Origin: an uncultured Flavobacterium sp.
GTDB taxonomy: Bacteria > Bacteroidota > Bacteroidia > Flavobacteriales > Flavobacteriaceae
Assembly (NCBI RefSeq): GCF_963422545.1
Contig: NZ_OY730251.1
Span: forward strand, 1 to 64,000
Length of the DNA: 64,000 bases
Direction of reading: 5' to 3'
Positions 35,001 to 44,078 of this stretch are shown piece by piece; within the stretch, counting starts at the first letter, position 1, and every line of letters starts with the position of its first letter. Under the pieces are notes generated by a model. That model ran no database searches, was not told where the DNA came from, and was given only the letters and a program-made list of their open reading frames with translations. Made by a program: the position numbers and the translations under genes.

Positions 35001-36540
35001 CGACGTTTTGCGTAAGGCGATGGGTAAGAAACAAAAAGATGTACTGGATAAAATGAAACCTAAATTTGTCGAACAAGCGGCAAAAAAAGGTCATGATGCA
35101 AAAGTTTTAGAGAAAATCTGGAAAGACTGGGAAGCATTTGCGAGTTACGCCTTCAACAAATCGCACTCGACTTGTTATGCCTGGATCGCTTATCAAACGG
35201 CATATTTAAAAGCGCATTATCCGGCAGAATATATGGCGGCGGTTCTTTCGAATAATATGAACGATATCAAGCAGGTTTCGTTTTTTATGGAAGAATGTAA
35301 ACGTATGGGATTACAGGTTTTAGGGCCAGATGTAAATGAGTCGTATTATAAGTTCACCGTAAATGATGAATACGCAGTCCGTTTTGGAATGGGAGCGATT
35401 AAAGGGGTAGGTTCCGGAGCAGTTGCAACAATTGTAGAAAACAGAAAAGACGGTAAATATAAATCGATTTTTGACCTGGCGAAACGTATCGATTTGCGTG
35501 CGGCCAATAAAAAAGCAATCGAAAATCTGGCTCTTGCAGGAGGTTTTGATTCGTTTGAAGGAACAACCAGAGCACAATATTTTCATGACGATGGTGACGG
35601 AATTACATTTTATGAAAAAGCGATGCGTTACGGATCGAAGTTTCAGGAAAATGAAAATTCATCGCAAGTAAGTTTGTTTGGAGAAGCGAGCGAAGTACAA
35701 ATTGCCGAACCAGTTGTGCCTCCTTGTGAAGACTGGAGCACAATGGAAAAACTGGCAAAAGAGAAAGAAGTTGTCGGGATTTATATTTCCGGACATCCTT
35801 TGGATGATTTTAGATATGAGATGAAATACTTTTGCAATGCTCGATTAGAGGCCTTGAAAAGTATGAATGAATATGTAGGTAAAAATCTAAACTTTGCCGG
35901 AATCATTAATAACGTGCAGCATCGTGTGGCAAAAAACGGAAAAGGCTGGGCGGTATTTAATTTAGAAGGATATGATGAAAGTTATGAGTTTAAGATTTTT
36001 GGTGAAGAATACTTAAAGTTCCGCCATTTCCTGATTCAGAACAACTTTGCTTTTCTAAAAATTTTAATAAAAGATGGTTGGGTAAATCACGATACAGGTA
36101 AAAAATCTGATCCAAGAATGCAGTTTGTAGAGATAAGACAGTTGCAGGATATTCTGGAAGCTTTTGCTAAAAAGTTAATTTTATTACTGAATATTAAAGA
36201 TTTACAAGAGGAGTTTATTCATAGACTGAGTCAATTATTTAATGAGAATAAAGGAGATAATTCTGTGACTTTTGAAATCATGGAGTTAGAAAAGATTAAA
36301 CGTCTGGTTGAGGTCGAAACGCCAACTGATTTTGAAGAAAGCGATGATGCAGTTTTTGTAGATGAAGCCGAAGAAGGAGATACTCCACTTGAAGAAACTA
36401 AGATTCAGGAAGTAAACGAGGTCGAAGAAATAAAAGTGGTGACCAAATTAACCATGCCAAGCCGTAGGTTAAAAATTAAAATTTCAACCGAGTTATTGCA
36501 TGAACTTGAAAAAATGCAGATTAATTTTAAACTAAATTAG
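32002..36540 (+). CDS. dnaE: DNA polymerase III alpha subunit with N-terminal 3'-5' exonuclease
   Basis: The ATG at 32002 is preferred to a TTG at 31987 because MYLIFDTETTG is the natural start of an exonuclease fold. Residues 1-190 are a DnaQ-type DEDDh exonuclease (Asp6, Glu8; His170 and Asp175 in HNATADVE). The PHP domain starts near 261 (YAHLHNHTQFSVL). The C-family polymerase palm has the catalytic triplet in PDIDIDFDD (Asp689, Asp691). Tandem HhH and OB domains follow (NNVQHRVAKNGKGWAVF near 1300). At 1512 residues it is longer than E. coli DnaE (1160) because of the exonuclease. It is probably the main replicative polymerase. Confidence 0.95.
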   Translation: MYLIFDTETTGLPKRWDAPITDSDNWPRCIQIAWQLHDEMGQLIEHQDYLVKPEGFNIPYDAERIHGISTELAEADGISLAEVLEKFNIALSKTKFIVGQNLGFDVNIMGAEFHRMGVESQMSSMPVLDTCTEVTASLLQLPGGRGGKFKLPTLTELHSYLFDKPFAEAHNATADVEATTRCFLELVRREVFTKEELDVPKDYFREFQDRNPQEFKLIGLKHINLKAASDKIREQLKALESDGKETTVSHADREDFKAAKYAHLHNHTQFSVLQSTIGIGNIVAATAKNGMPAVAMTDTGNMMGAFHFVSAVMNHNKAASGKNKALVEAGEEPTETEMKPIVGCEFNVCDNHLDKSKKDNGNQVVLLAKNKNGYHNLAKMSSIAFTNGFYYVPRIDRKIIEQYKEDIMVLSGNLYGEIPSKILNIGENQAEEALVWWKEQFGDDFYLEIMRHNQEDENRVNKTLIEFSKKHDVKLIATNNTYYLNKEDANAHDILLCVKDGEKQATPIGRGRGYRYGLPNQEYYYKSGDEMKKLFADLPDSIINIQEIVDKVEIYSLYRDVLLPKFDIPEEFVVVEDEADGGVRGENKYLRHLTMVGAKKRYGEITESIQERLDFELLTISNSGYPGYFLIVQDFIAEARNMDVSVGPGRGSAAGSAVAYCLGITNIDPIKYDLLFERFLNPDRVSMPDIDIDFDDEGRGRVMDYVINKYGQNQVAQIITYGKMATKSAIRDTARVLDLPLFEADRIAKLIPGMMPSKWNLARFISESEEEVKKALRSDEFDNVKELIAIANEDDLAGETIQQAKILEGSMRNTGIHACGVIITPSDITNYVPVTTAKDSDLYVTQFDNSVAESAGLLKMDFLGLKTLTLIKDTVKLVKYRNGIDLDPDTFPIDDVETYALFQRGETVGIFQYESPGMQKYMKDLKPTVFGDLIAMNALYRPGPLEYIPSFVRRKNGEEEIKYDLDACEEYLGETYGITVYQEQVMLLSQSLADFTKGEADVLRKAMGKKQKDVLDKMKPKFVEQAAKKGHDAKVLEKIWKDWEAFASYAFNKSHSTCYAWIAYQTAYLKAHYPAEYMAAVLSNNMNDIKQVSFFMEECKRMGLQVLGPDVNESYYKFTVNDEYAVRFGMGAIKGVGSGAVATIVENRKDGKYKSIFDLAKRIDLRAANKKAIENLALAGGFDSFEGTTRAQYFHDDGDGITFYEKAMRYGSKFQENENSSQVSLFGEASEVQIAEPVVPPCEDWSTMEKLAKEKEVVGIYISGHPLDDFRYEMKYFCNARLEALKSMNEYVGKNLNFAGIINNVQHRVAKNGKGWAVFNLEGYDESYEFKIFGEEYLKFRHFLIQNNFAFLKILIKDGWVNHDTGKKSDPRMQFVEIRQLQDILEAFAKKLILLLNIKDLQEEFIHRLSQLFNENKGDNSVTFEIMELEKIKRLVEVETPTDFEESDDAVFVDEAEEGDTPLEETKIQEVNEVEEIKVVTKLTMPSRRLKIKISTELLHELEKMQINFKLN

Positions 36541-36717
36541 ATTTTAACAGTTAAAATTTGATTGAATGCATTTTTTTTTAGTTAAAATTATGCATGCATA
36601 ATACTTTTTTAGTATTATTGCTAAAAATTACAACGATTTCGTTCCAAGTCTAACAATGCAAACTATAAGATTATGTTAAAATAATCTATGTTTGTAAAAA
36701 TTAATTAAATCAGAATT

Positions 36718-37683
36718 ATGAAAAAAAACCTATTTTTATTAGGATTATTAGTTTGCTCTATGGCCACAATGGCGCAAACGGAAAAAGCAGATAAACCAGA
36801 AACTTGGTATTTTAAAATGGGAGCATCTTACTTTAACCAAACTGCTTCAACAGAATTTCCTGTTGTTGGAGGTCAATTGCCAAATAGAGATGTTTATGCA
36901 GGTACTTTAGCTAACAATAAATTAGTTTCAAGAGAAAGTGTTACAGGTTCTTTTGGACAAGGTTTCAGATCAGGAATTACTGCAGGTTATCGTTTTTCGG
37001 CTCGTTTAGGAGTTGAGTTAGGAGCTAACTACTATGTAAGTAATGAAAAAACAATGGCTCAAACTACAAATAGACTTGCATCTTATAACCCACAGACAAC
37101 TGTTGCGACTTATGTAGATTTTACAGCTCGTGGAGAAATTAAAGCTTTTGATTTAGCTCCTGCAATTGTAATGTTCTTAGGAGAAGCTCATGGTTTTGAA
37201 CCATATACAAAAGTTGGAGTTATTGTTCCAATTCACGGTACATTAGATATAAAAACAGATAGAACTTATACTTCTTTTGTAGGCGCTAATCAAGTTGCGG
37301 CAACAAATGCTTATTCAAAAGATGTTGTAAAACCTAACGCAACAATTGGTTTTATGGCAGCTTTAGGAACATCTTATAAATTAGGAAAACATATTTCGGC
37401 TTTTGCTGAATTAGAATACCGTAACTTTACTGTACACGGAAAAACTAAAGAAACTACAATTTATACTGAAAATGGTGTAGATAAATTAAATACTACAACA
37501 AATTTTAGAGCTGGTACAACAGCTTCAAATCATACAAATTATCAAAATCATTTAGATGTTAATTCTAATAACGCTTTAACTAATCCAAATGGAGTTGATC
37601 AAACTAAACCAATGGATGAGTTAAGTTCTTACGTTGGAATTTCAGGTTTAGGTTTGACTTTAGGTCTTAAATACAGCCTATAA
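36718..37683 (+). CDS. Outer-membrane beta-barrel protein
   Basis: A 321-residue protein with a signal peptide (1-19, ending MATMAQ). Alternating hydrophobic strands follow (WYFKMGASYFNQTA, SGITAGYRFSARLGVELGANYYVS, HISAFAELEYRNFTVHGK), and the protein ends in an aromatic-rich last strand GLGLTLGLKYSL, typical of small 8-10-strand OmpA/OmpW-like porins. Function unknown. A TATGTTTG -7-like box lies at 36687-36694, and a terminator at 37710. Confidence 0.85.
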   Translation: MKKNLFLLGLLVCSMATMAQTEKADKPETWYFKMGASYFNQTASTEFPVVGGQLPNRDVYAGTLANNKLVSRESVTGSFGQGFRSGITAGYRFSARLGVELGANYYVSNEKTMAQTTNRLASYNPQTTVATYVDFTARGEIKAFDLAPAIVMFLGEAHGFEPYTKVGVIVPIHGTLDIKTDRTYTSFVGANQVAATNAYSKDVVKPNATIGFMAALGTSYKLGKHISAFAELEYRNFTVHGKTKETTIYTENGVDKLNTTTNFRAGTTASNHTNYQNHLDVNSNNALTNPNGVDQTKPMDELSSYVGISGLGLTLGLKYSL

Positions 37684-37709
37684 TTTTAAAGAAAATTATA
37701 CTTTATATA

Positions 37710-37743
37710 AAAGAGGATATTCAAATGAATATCCTCTTTTTTT
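37710..37743 (+). terminator. Terminator of the outer-membrane protein gene
   Basis: AAAGAGGATATTC and its complement with loop AAAT, then a T-run, 27 bases after the stop. Confidence 0.92.
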
Positions 37744-37792
37744 GTGCTTTTTTGTCACTTCGATTTCTATGATAAAACTAAATCTTTTTTAG

Positions 37793-37868
37793 GAGCTAAT
37801 CCCGCTATCCGTTTCAATCTTTTGTGGCGAACCCCGCCACAAAAGGATTTCCACTTCTATCGGGGCTA
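37793..37868. repeat. REP-like hairpin element with CTTTTGTGGCG arms
   Basis: Perfect arms CTTTTGTGGCG (37819-37829) and CGCCACAAAAG (37835-37845), flanked by AGCTAATCCCGC and TATCGGGGCT that pair imperfectly. It is one of three repeat types that fill the 488-base convergent gap 37684-38171. Confidence 0.7.
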
Positions 37869-37910
37869 TGGCAACCATTTTTATAAGAATATTTTCGTTT
37901 GGTTTGTGCC

Positions 37911-37943
37911 AAACCCGACAGGTTTTTAAAACCTGTCGGGTTT
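37911..37943. repeat. Palindromic repeat A, copy 3
   Basis: AAACCCGACAGGTTTT and its complement (one shared central base) between convergent genes. Confidence 0.85.
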
Positions 37944-38025
37944 ATAAGATTGTGGTAATAAAATTATTTTGTTAGGATGGATTTTAATCCGTCCATTGCG
38001 ATGATAATATTTTAAGTTAGAAATT

Positions 38026-38160
38026 TTGAATTGCCTCCAGCTTTAGCTGGAGGAACAAAATGAAAATAGAAAGGGCTTTAGCCAAAGATTTAAACCTTTT
38101 GGCTAAAGCCTTATTTGTATTCAATTCTTCAACCTCCAGCTAAAGCTGGAGGCAATTCAA
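38026..38160. repeat. Nested double inverted repeat (BIME-like)
   Basis: Outer arms of 28 bases (38026-38053 and 38133-38160) are exact reverse complements, and each is itself a hairpin on the core CCTCCAGCTTTAGCTGGAGG. Inside, GGCTTTAGCCAAA (38074-38086) pairs exactly with TTTGGCTAAAGCC (38098-38110). It abuts the 3' end of the Gfo/Idh/MocA gene. Confidence 0.9.
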
Positions 38161-38171
38161 GGTTGTAGCAA

Positions 38172-39164
38172 TTATTTAGAATCCCTAAACTCCTTTAAAA
38201 CTTCATCAATAACCCAGGTTGTTCTTGCTGCCGAAGTTCCTTTTGAAGGATTAGCACCTTCTTTGCCTAGGATTTCTGCAACAACAGTTTCAATAAGAGG
38301 TTGCTGAATATGAAGTGGATTTTCGATTGTAATACTTTCTTTTTCGCCATTTAAATATTCAATATGAATTGGATCATTTCCGAAAGTAGAGAAAGAGATT
38401 TTTCCCTTATCGCCAACAATATCAGTATTGTCATAACGTTTAAAACTGGTAAAATTCCACAAACCGGCTCCATGAATTCCGTTTTCGAATAAAAACGACA
38501 TTGAAACAGAATCTTCGGCAGGATACGCTTGAAGTTGCGAACTTGCATGTCCTCGAACAGATTTTATTGGTCCAAAGACAAAATCAAGAAAATCTAAAGT
38601 ATGGCAAGCCAGATCAACAAATATTCCGCCACCAGAAATGTGTGGTAAAACCGTCCAGGGAAGATTGATTTCGTCGTCATAACGTTGTTCAAACGGATGA
38701 TATAAAACACAATTTACATGCCTTACAGTTCCAATTTTATTCTGATCGATTAGTTCTTTTATTTTTAAAAAGCGAGGTAAACTTCTTCTGTAATATGCTA
38801 CAAATAACGGTACATTATGTTCTTTACAAACGCTGATCATTTCGTTGCATTCTTCAAAATTTAGCGCCATTGGTTTTTCTACATAAACAGGTTTTCCGGC
38901 TTTGGCGCACAAAATAGTATATTCTTTATGAGAAGATGGAGGAGTTGCAATATAAACAGCATCAACTTCAGGATCATTGATTAAATCAACAGCGTTTGAG
39001 TACCATTTAGGAACGTTATGTCGTTTAGCATAATCTTCGGCAAGTGTTGCATCTCTTCGCATCACAGCAACTAATTCTGAATTGGGTGTTTTCTGAAAAG
39101 CAGGCCCGCTTTTAACTTCCGTTACATTCCCGCATCCTATAATTCCCCATTTTACAATTTTCAT
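38172..39164 (-). CDS. Gfo/Idh/MocA-family oxidoreductase
   Basis: A 330-residue NAD(P)-dependent sugar-type oxidoreductase. The N-terminal Rossmann fold begins KWGIIGCGNVTEVKSGPAF, and the conserved EKPMA element (YVEKPMALNFEE, Lys in the active site) is near residue 95. The C-terminal alpha/beta domain carries GGGIFVDLACHTLDFL with the usual catalytic Asp/His pair. The substrate is unknown; relatives act on inositols and amino or deoxy sugars. It stands alone. Confidence 0.92.
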   Translation of the reverse strand: MKIVKWGIIGCGNVTEVKSGPAFQKTPNSELVAVMRRDATLAEDYAKRHNVPKWYSNAVDLINDPEVDAVYIATPPSSHKEYTILCAKAGKPVYVEKPMALNFEECNEMISVCKEHNVPLFVAYYRRSLPRFLKIKELIDQNKIGTVRHVNCVLYHPFEQRYDDEINLPWTVLPHISGGGIFVDLACHTLDFLDFVFGPIKSVRGHASSQLQAYPAEDSVSMSFLFENGIHGAGLWNFTSFKRYDNTDIVGDKGKISFSTFGNDPIHIEYLNGEKESITIENPLHIQQPLIETVVAEILGKEGANPSKGTSAARTTWVIDEVLKEFRDSK

Positions 39165-39198
39165 TTTCTGGTTTTTTTTAGTTGTTCAAATTTAAAAA

Positions 39199-39440
39199 GT
39201 TTGCCACAGATTAAAATGATTCTCACAGATTATATTTTTCTGCCACGAATTCCACGAATTTCCACTAATTAAATGCGTGGCGAAAATGCACAGAATATAA
39301 AATTATTTTAATCCTTTTAATCTGTGGCAAAAAAAAAGCACTCAACAAATTTCCAATAATTAATTCGTGTTAATTCGTGAAATTCGTGGCAAAAAAATAA
39401 CCACGAACTCACAAAAAATAATTCGTGAATTCGTGGCTAT
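39199..39440. repeat. Repeat B cluster (CCACAGATTAAAA / CCACGAATT inverted words), copy 1
   Basis: A 242-base block made of alternating words TTTGCCACAGATTAAAA, CCACGAATTTCCAC and their complements (TTTTAATCTGTGGCAAA, GAAATTCGTGGCAAA). It fills the 295-base gap between the Gfo/Idh/MocA and prolyl oligopeptidase genes. The same words occur at 46011-46246 and partly at 63481-63513. Confidence 0.75.
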
Positions 39441-39459
39441 AAAAACTATAGACTAAAGT

Positions 39460-41568
39460 TTACTTTTTAGGCAAAGCTTTAAATCCCATATTGTAAAGTG
39501 TGAATGCTTGTATGTCTACGTTTTCCTGAATCGTTGCCGCAACAGATTTTCCTGCTCCATGACCTGCTTTTACATCAATACGAATTAAAACAGGATTACT
39601 GCCGGTTTGTTTGTCTTGCAATTCAGCAGCAAATTTAAAACTGTGTGCAGGAACAACACGATCATCATGATCTCCTGTTGTAACCATAGTTGCAGGATAT
39701 TGAACGTCTTTTTTAACATTTTGAACCGGAGAATATCCTTTAAGGTATTCAAACATTTCTTTGTTATCCTGAGCAGTTCCGTAATCATAAGCCCAACCCG
39801 CACCAGCGGTAAAAGTATGATAACGCAACATATCCATTACACCAACAGCTGGTAATGCTACTTTCATTAAATCAGGACGTTGTGTCATTGTAGCTCCAAC
39901 TAATAAACCTCCGTTAGAACCTCCTCGAATCGCTAAGAAATCTGATGAAGTATATTTTTGAGCAATTAAATATTCGCCAGCCGCAATAAAATCGTTAAAT
40001 ACATTTTGTTTCTGCAATTTAGTTCCGGCATCGTGCCATTTTTTACCATATTCACCACCGCCTCTTAAATTGGCAACAGCATAAACTCCGCCATTTTCCA
40101 TCCAAACAGCGTTTGCAATGCTAAAACTTGGCGTCAGGCTAATGTTGAATCCGCCGTAACCGTAAAGAATAGTTGGGTTTTTCCCGTTTAATTTTAATCC
40201 TTTTTTATAAGTAATAATCATAGGGATTTTAGTTCCATCCTTAGAAGTGTAGAATACTTGTTTAGATTCGTAATCTTCACTTTTAAAATCAACTTTAGGT
40301 TTTTGATATACTTCAGATTTACCGGATTTTGGTTCCAGAGAATAAATTGTTCCCGGAGTAGTATAATTAGTAAAACTGTAGTACAATGTTTTGTCATGTT
40401 TTTTTCCGCCAAATCCGCCTGCAGTTCCTACTGCCGGAAGTTTGATTTCACGAACTAATTTTCCGCTATAATCATATTGCTGTACAAACGAAACGGCATC
40501 TTTAGTATAATTTGCAAAGAAATAACCACCACCGGTCGAAGGTGATAAAATGTTTTGAGTTTCAGCAATAAAATCTTTCCAGTTTTCAGGTTTCGGATTG
40601 TTTACATCAACAGAAACAACACGGCTGTTAGGTGCGTTTAAATCTGTTTCGATAAACAATTTATTTCCTTCATTTTCAATGATCGAATTTGAGCTGTTAA
40701 AGTTGTCTACAATGGTGATAATAGGACTATTAGGAATGGTTAAGTCTTTGATGTATAATTCGTTTCCGTAAGTTGAATTCGCTGCAGTGATCACTAAAAA
40801 ACGATCGTCTTCTGTAACAGAACCGCCAACATATCTACGTTTTTGATCTGCGCCAAAGATAACTTTGTCCTCTTTTTGAGAAGTTCCTAATTTATGAAAA
40901 TACAATTTGTGCTGATCTGTTTTTGCAGATAGCTCGCTTCCTTTTGGTTTGTCGTAACTAGAATAGTAAAAGCCTTCGTTGCCGTGCCATGAAACACCGC
41001 TAAATTTTACATCGACCAAAGTATCTTCTAAAACTTTTTTAGACAATGCATCAATAATGATTACTTTTCTCCAATCGCTTCCGCCTTCAGAAATTGCATA
41101 AGCTGCTTTTGATCCGTCTTTAGAAAAATCTAATCCCCCAAGAGAAGTAGTTCCGTCTTTAGAAAACGTGTTCGGATCCAGGAAAACCTCTTCTTTGCCA
41201 TCTTGTCCTTTTCTGTAAACAACAGATTGATTTTGAAGCCCGTTATTTTTTGAATAATAAGCAAATTTCCCTTCTATAGACGGAGCACCTATTTTTTCGT
41301 AGTTCCACAATTTTTCCATGCGTTTTTTTAATTCTTCACGGAAAGGGATCTTATCTAAATAGCCATAAGTAACTTCGTTTTGAGCTTTTACCCAAGCTCC
41401 CGTTTCAGCAGATTTATCGTCTTCAAGCCAACGGTACGGATCATTTACTTTGGTATCAAAATAAACGTCAACAGTTTCTCCTTTTTTAGTTTGGGGATAT
41501 TGGATTTTATTTTGTGCAAATGAAATTCCTGCGGTTGTAATAGCCATTATTAGAAAGGTTTTTTTCAT
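39460..41568 (-). CDS. Prolyl oligopeptidase (S9A family), secreted
   Basis: A 702-residue serine peptidase cutting after proline in short peptides. A signal peptide (1-18, ends ISFAQ) sends it to the periplasm or surface. The N-terminal seven-blade propeller domain spans about 70-420. The alpha/beta-hydrolase domain includes the start segment DPYRWLEDD and a C-terminal lobe with nucleophile Ser551 in RGGSNGGLL, Asp in GDHDDRVVP and His in AGHGAGKS. The length and motifs match S9A enzymes of Flavobacterium/Elizabethkingia. Single gene. Confidence 0.94.
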   Translation of the reverse strand: MKKTFLIMAITTAGISFAQNKIQYPQTKKGETVDVYFDTKVNDPYRWLEDDKSAETGAWVKAQNEVTYGYLDKIPFREELKKRMEKLWNYEKIGAPSIEGKFAYYSKNNGLQNQSVVYRKGQDGKEEVFLDPNTFSKDGTTSLGGLDFSKDGSKAAYAISEGGSDWRKVIIIDALSKKVLEDTLVDVKFSGVSWHGNEGFYYSSYDKPKGSELSAKTDQHKLYFHKLGTSQKEDKVIFGADQKRRYVGGSVTEDDRFLVITAANSTYGNELYIKDLTIPNSPIITIVDNFNSSNSIIENEGNKLFIETDLNAPNSRVVSVDVNNPKPENWKDFIAETQNILSPSTGGGYFFANYTKDAVSFVQQYDYSGKLVREIKLPAVGTAGGFGGKKHDKTLYYSFTNYTTPGTIYSLEPKSGKSEVYQKPKVDFKSEDYESKQVFYTSKDGTKIPMIITYKKGLKLNGKNPTILYGYGGFNISLTPSFSIANAVWMENGGVYAVANLRGGGEYGKKWHDAGTKLQKQNVFNDFIAAGEYLIAQKYTSSDFLAIRGGSNGGLLVGATMTQRPDLMKVALPAVGVMDMLRYHTFTAGAGWAYDYGTAQDNKEMFEYLKGYSPVQNVKKDVQYPATMVTTGDHDDRVVPAHSFKFAAELQDKQTGSNPVLIRIDVKAGHGAGKSVAATIQENVDIQAFTLYNMGFKALPKK

Positions 41569-41714
41569 AATTTAAATTTAACAGTTGTAACAAAAATAGC
41601 ACTTTTTGTTGTGAAAATTGAAGAAGGAAAAATTAAACCATATAAGTTATATAAGTTCATTTAATTTAAGACTTAGCTTATGTTTACTTATATAACTTAT
41701 ATGGTGAAAAAAAA

Positions 41715-43922
41715 TTATAAGTTAAAATTAACTCCCAGAACAATATTTCGTCCAATGTTTGGGATTCCGTCTGTTTTTAATCGTGAAAGGTGTGCAATGT
41801 ATCTTTTATCGAATAAATTGTTTCCGTTCAGGTTTACATCAAAAGCATGTTTGCCAAGTTTTACTGTTCCTCCAAAGCCCAGATTTACTAAAGTATATCC
41901 GTTTGAAGCCGTTTCGAAACCGCTTACATTATCCTGATTAAATGTTGAAGACACATTCAATGAAGCAAAACCTTCACTTAACCAGTTTTTGATTTTAAAC
42001 TCAGTTCTTAAAGTATTATTCCAATTATTTGCCGGAATCATAGGCAAATAATCACCGTTTTGTTTCTTGCCTGTTACGGTTTCAAAGCTAGTTTCAAAAT
42101 GCAGCCAATCTAATGGATGTGGATGAAAATGTAAACCAACTTCACCACCATATAAATTAGCATTGTTCTGAATATAAGCAAAAACATCATTATTGTCTCG
42201 TATTTCTCCAGTTGGCGAAGTGTAGATATAATTGTTTACATGATTGTAAAATCCGTTAACGAAAAACTCAAAATGCGTGTTTTTATATTCTAAGTTTAAA
42301 TCAGTCTGAACGTTTTGTTCCGTTTTCAAATCAGCATTTCCAATTTCATATCGGTTAGTTCCTTCATGAACTCCGTTTGAAGTTAATTCTGCCAAGTTTG
42401 GTGCTCTAAATCCAGTTGCTACATTCAATCGAAGTGTTAAAGGGTCAGCCAGTTTTGTTTTATATCCCAAAGAAGCATTAAAGCTGTCAAATGATCGGTC
42501 TAAAGCCTGAAAATAACCTTCTGTACCTTCAATTCCGTGTGCTATAGAAGTTATTTTTCTATTATCAAAACGCAATCCGGCTTGTAAAACATTGCTTCCC
42601 CATTCGTAATTAGCAGTTCCAAAAGCGCCAAAATCATTTGTAGTTGCATCAGGAATTAAGTATTCTTTACCAGAATTGGTATTTGTTTGATGCATTCCCT
42701 GGACGCCAAAAATAGTTTCAATTTTACCAAATTTCGGAAAATGATATTTAGCATTATAATTAAAAGTATTCAGTTTCATGTGAAGAGAAGCCTCATTGCT
42801 ATCTTGAAATTCGCTTCTGTCATTGGCAATATAACCTAAATCAACATCTAATTTTGAGTTTTGAAAAAAGATAACATTGTTTAAACTCAATAAATGATTA
42901 AAGATTCCTTGTCTCGGAAACTCAGTGTTTTTACTTGAAGATTGTTCGGCAATTCCATTATCCGGCATTCCAAGATCAAGTTTGTTGTAATTGTATCTCA
43001 AAACACTTGAAAAACTAGAGTTGCTATATCCAATTCCGGTTTTAAAATCAGTTTCGTTATAACGCGTATTGGTTACACGCTCTCCGTCGGCAATTTTATA
43101 ATCAGAATGAGTGTTGAAGCTTCCACGAGCAAGAAATTTCCAATTATCAGTAGAAGTTTTTAGTCCAATAGAAGAGTTGCTTCCTTGTGTATTAGTGAAA
43201 TATTTTTGATTGAAATTTGCCTTGAAAGTATTCGCGTCAGCAAATTTCTCCGGATTAAAATACAAAACTCCACCCAAAGCATCAGAGCCATATAATAACG
43301 AAGCAGGTCCTTTGATTACTTCAACACTTTCGACTCCGGCATCGTTTAAACCTAAACCATGTTCGTCTCCAAACTGCTGATTTTCGACACGAACACCTTG
43401 AGAATATACCAAAACACGGTTTCCGCTAAGTCCGCGAATTACCGGTTTCCCAATAGAAGTTCCTGTAGAAATTTGTGAAACCCCCGGAATCGTCGCTAAA
43501 CCTTCGATTAAAGTTGAAGTTCCTTTTTGTTGTAATGTTTTAATGCTTTCGTGTTCAACTTTCATTACGTTTTGCGATTGCAATTTATTGAATGGCGTTG
43601 AAACCACAACTTCATCCATTTCAAAAATAGATTGAGTAAGCGTTACATCCAGCGTATTTTCTTTTAATAACTTATTAATTGTTTTATTTTGAGTTGTATA
43701 TCCAATATAAGAAAAGGCAAGTCGAAAACTTCCGTTAGGAAGATTCTTAAATTCGTATTTTCCGTTTTCATCAGTTTTGATTCCTTTGTGTAATTCAGGC
43801 GCATAAACAGAAACGTTTGCCATAGGCTGATTTTCAAGATTTGTCACTGTTCCTGAAATCGAATTTTGAGCTGAAAGCAGGCTCGAAAACCCTAAAATTA
43901 GGGCTAATATTATTTTTTTCAT
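41715..43922 (-). CDS. TonB-dependent outer-membrane receptor, possibly for a metal
   Basis: A 735-residue receptor. It has a signal peptide (1-18), a carboxypeptidase-regulatory-like domain (about 20-105), and a plug (about 110-230; KPVIRGLSGNRVLVYSQGVRVE and VEVIKGPASLLYGSDALGG). A 22-strand barrel ends in the aromatic strand GRNIVLGVNFNL. The plug wording resembles the ZnuD-type zinc receptors, and the extracellular parts are His-rich (DEHGLG, HFHPHPLDWLHFE). Its upstream neighbour on the same strand is a small His/Cys-rich protein, supporting metal uptake as an inference. Confidence 0.88.
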   Translation of the reverse strand: MKKIILALILGFSSLLSAQNSISGTVTNLENQPMANVSVYAPELHKGIKTDENGKYEFKNLPNGSFRLAFSYIGYTTQNKTINKLLKENTLDVTLTQSIFEMDEVVVSTPFNKLQSQNVMKVEHESIKTLQQKGTSTLIEGLATIPGVSQISTGTSIGKPVIRGLSGNRVLVYSQGVRVENQQFGDEHGLGLNDAGVESVEVIKGPASLLYGSDALGGVLYFNPEKFADANTFKANFNQKYFTNTQGSNSSIGLKTSTDNWKFLARGSFNTHSDYKIADGERVTNTRYNETDFKTGIGYSNSSFSSVLRYNYNKLDLGMPDNGIAEQSSSKNTEFPRQGIFNHLLSLNNVIFFQNSKLDVDLGYIANDRSEFQDSNEASLHMKLNTFNYNAKYHFPKFGKIETIFGVQGMHQTNTNSGKEYLIPDATTNDFGAFGTANYEWGSNVLQAGLRFDNRKITSIAHGIEGTEGYFQALDRSFDSFNASLGYKTKLADPLTLRLNVATGFRAPNLAELTSNGVHEGTNRYEIGNADLKTEQNVQTDLNLEYKNTHFEFFVNGFYNHVNNYIYTSPTGEIRDNNDVFAYIQNNANLYGGEVGLHFHPHPLDWLHFETSFETVTGKKQNGDYLPMIPANNWNNTLRTEFKIKNWLSEGFASLNVSSTFNQDNVSGFETASNGYTLVNLGFGGTVKLGKHAFDVNLNGNNLFDKRYIAHLSRLKTDGIPNIGRNIVLGVNFNL

Positions 43923-44078
43923 TTGAAAATGATGCTATAGTTAATTGATTTTTCCTTTTAAAATAAAAACTAAAAAGTATCGTGAAATTTGCCAATCCTG
44001 AAAGTTTCAGAATCGGAAAATGAACTGTTTTTTGAATTAGATTAAAAATATTTTGATTTTATTTCGAGTAATCGAAAC

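Noticed and set aside
37744..37929. Plus-strand open frame of 61 codons
   Set aside because: It lies wholly over a terminator tail and two inverted-repeat elements; translation of repeats only.
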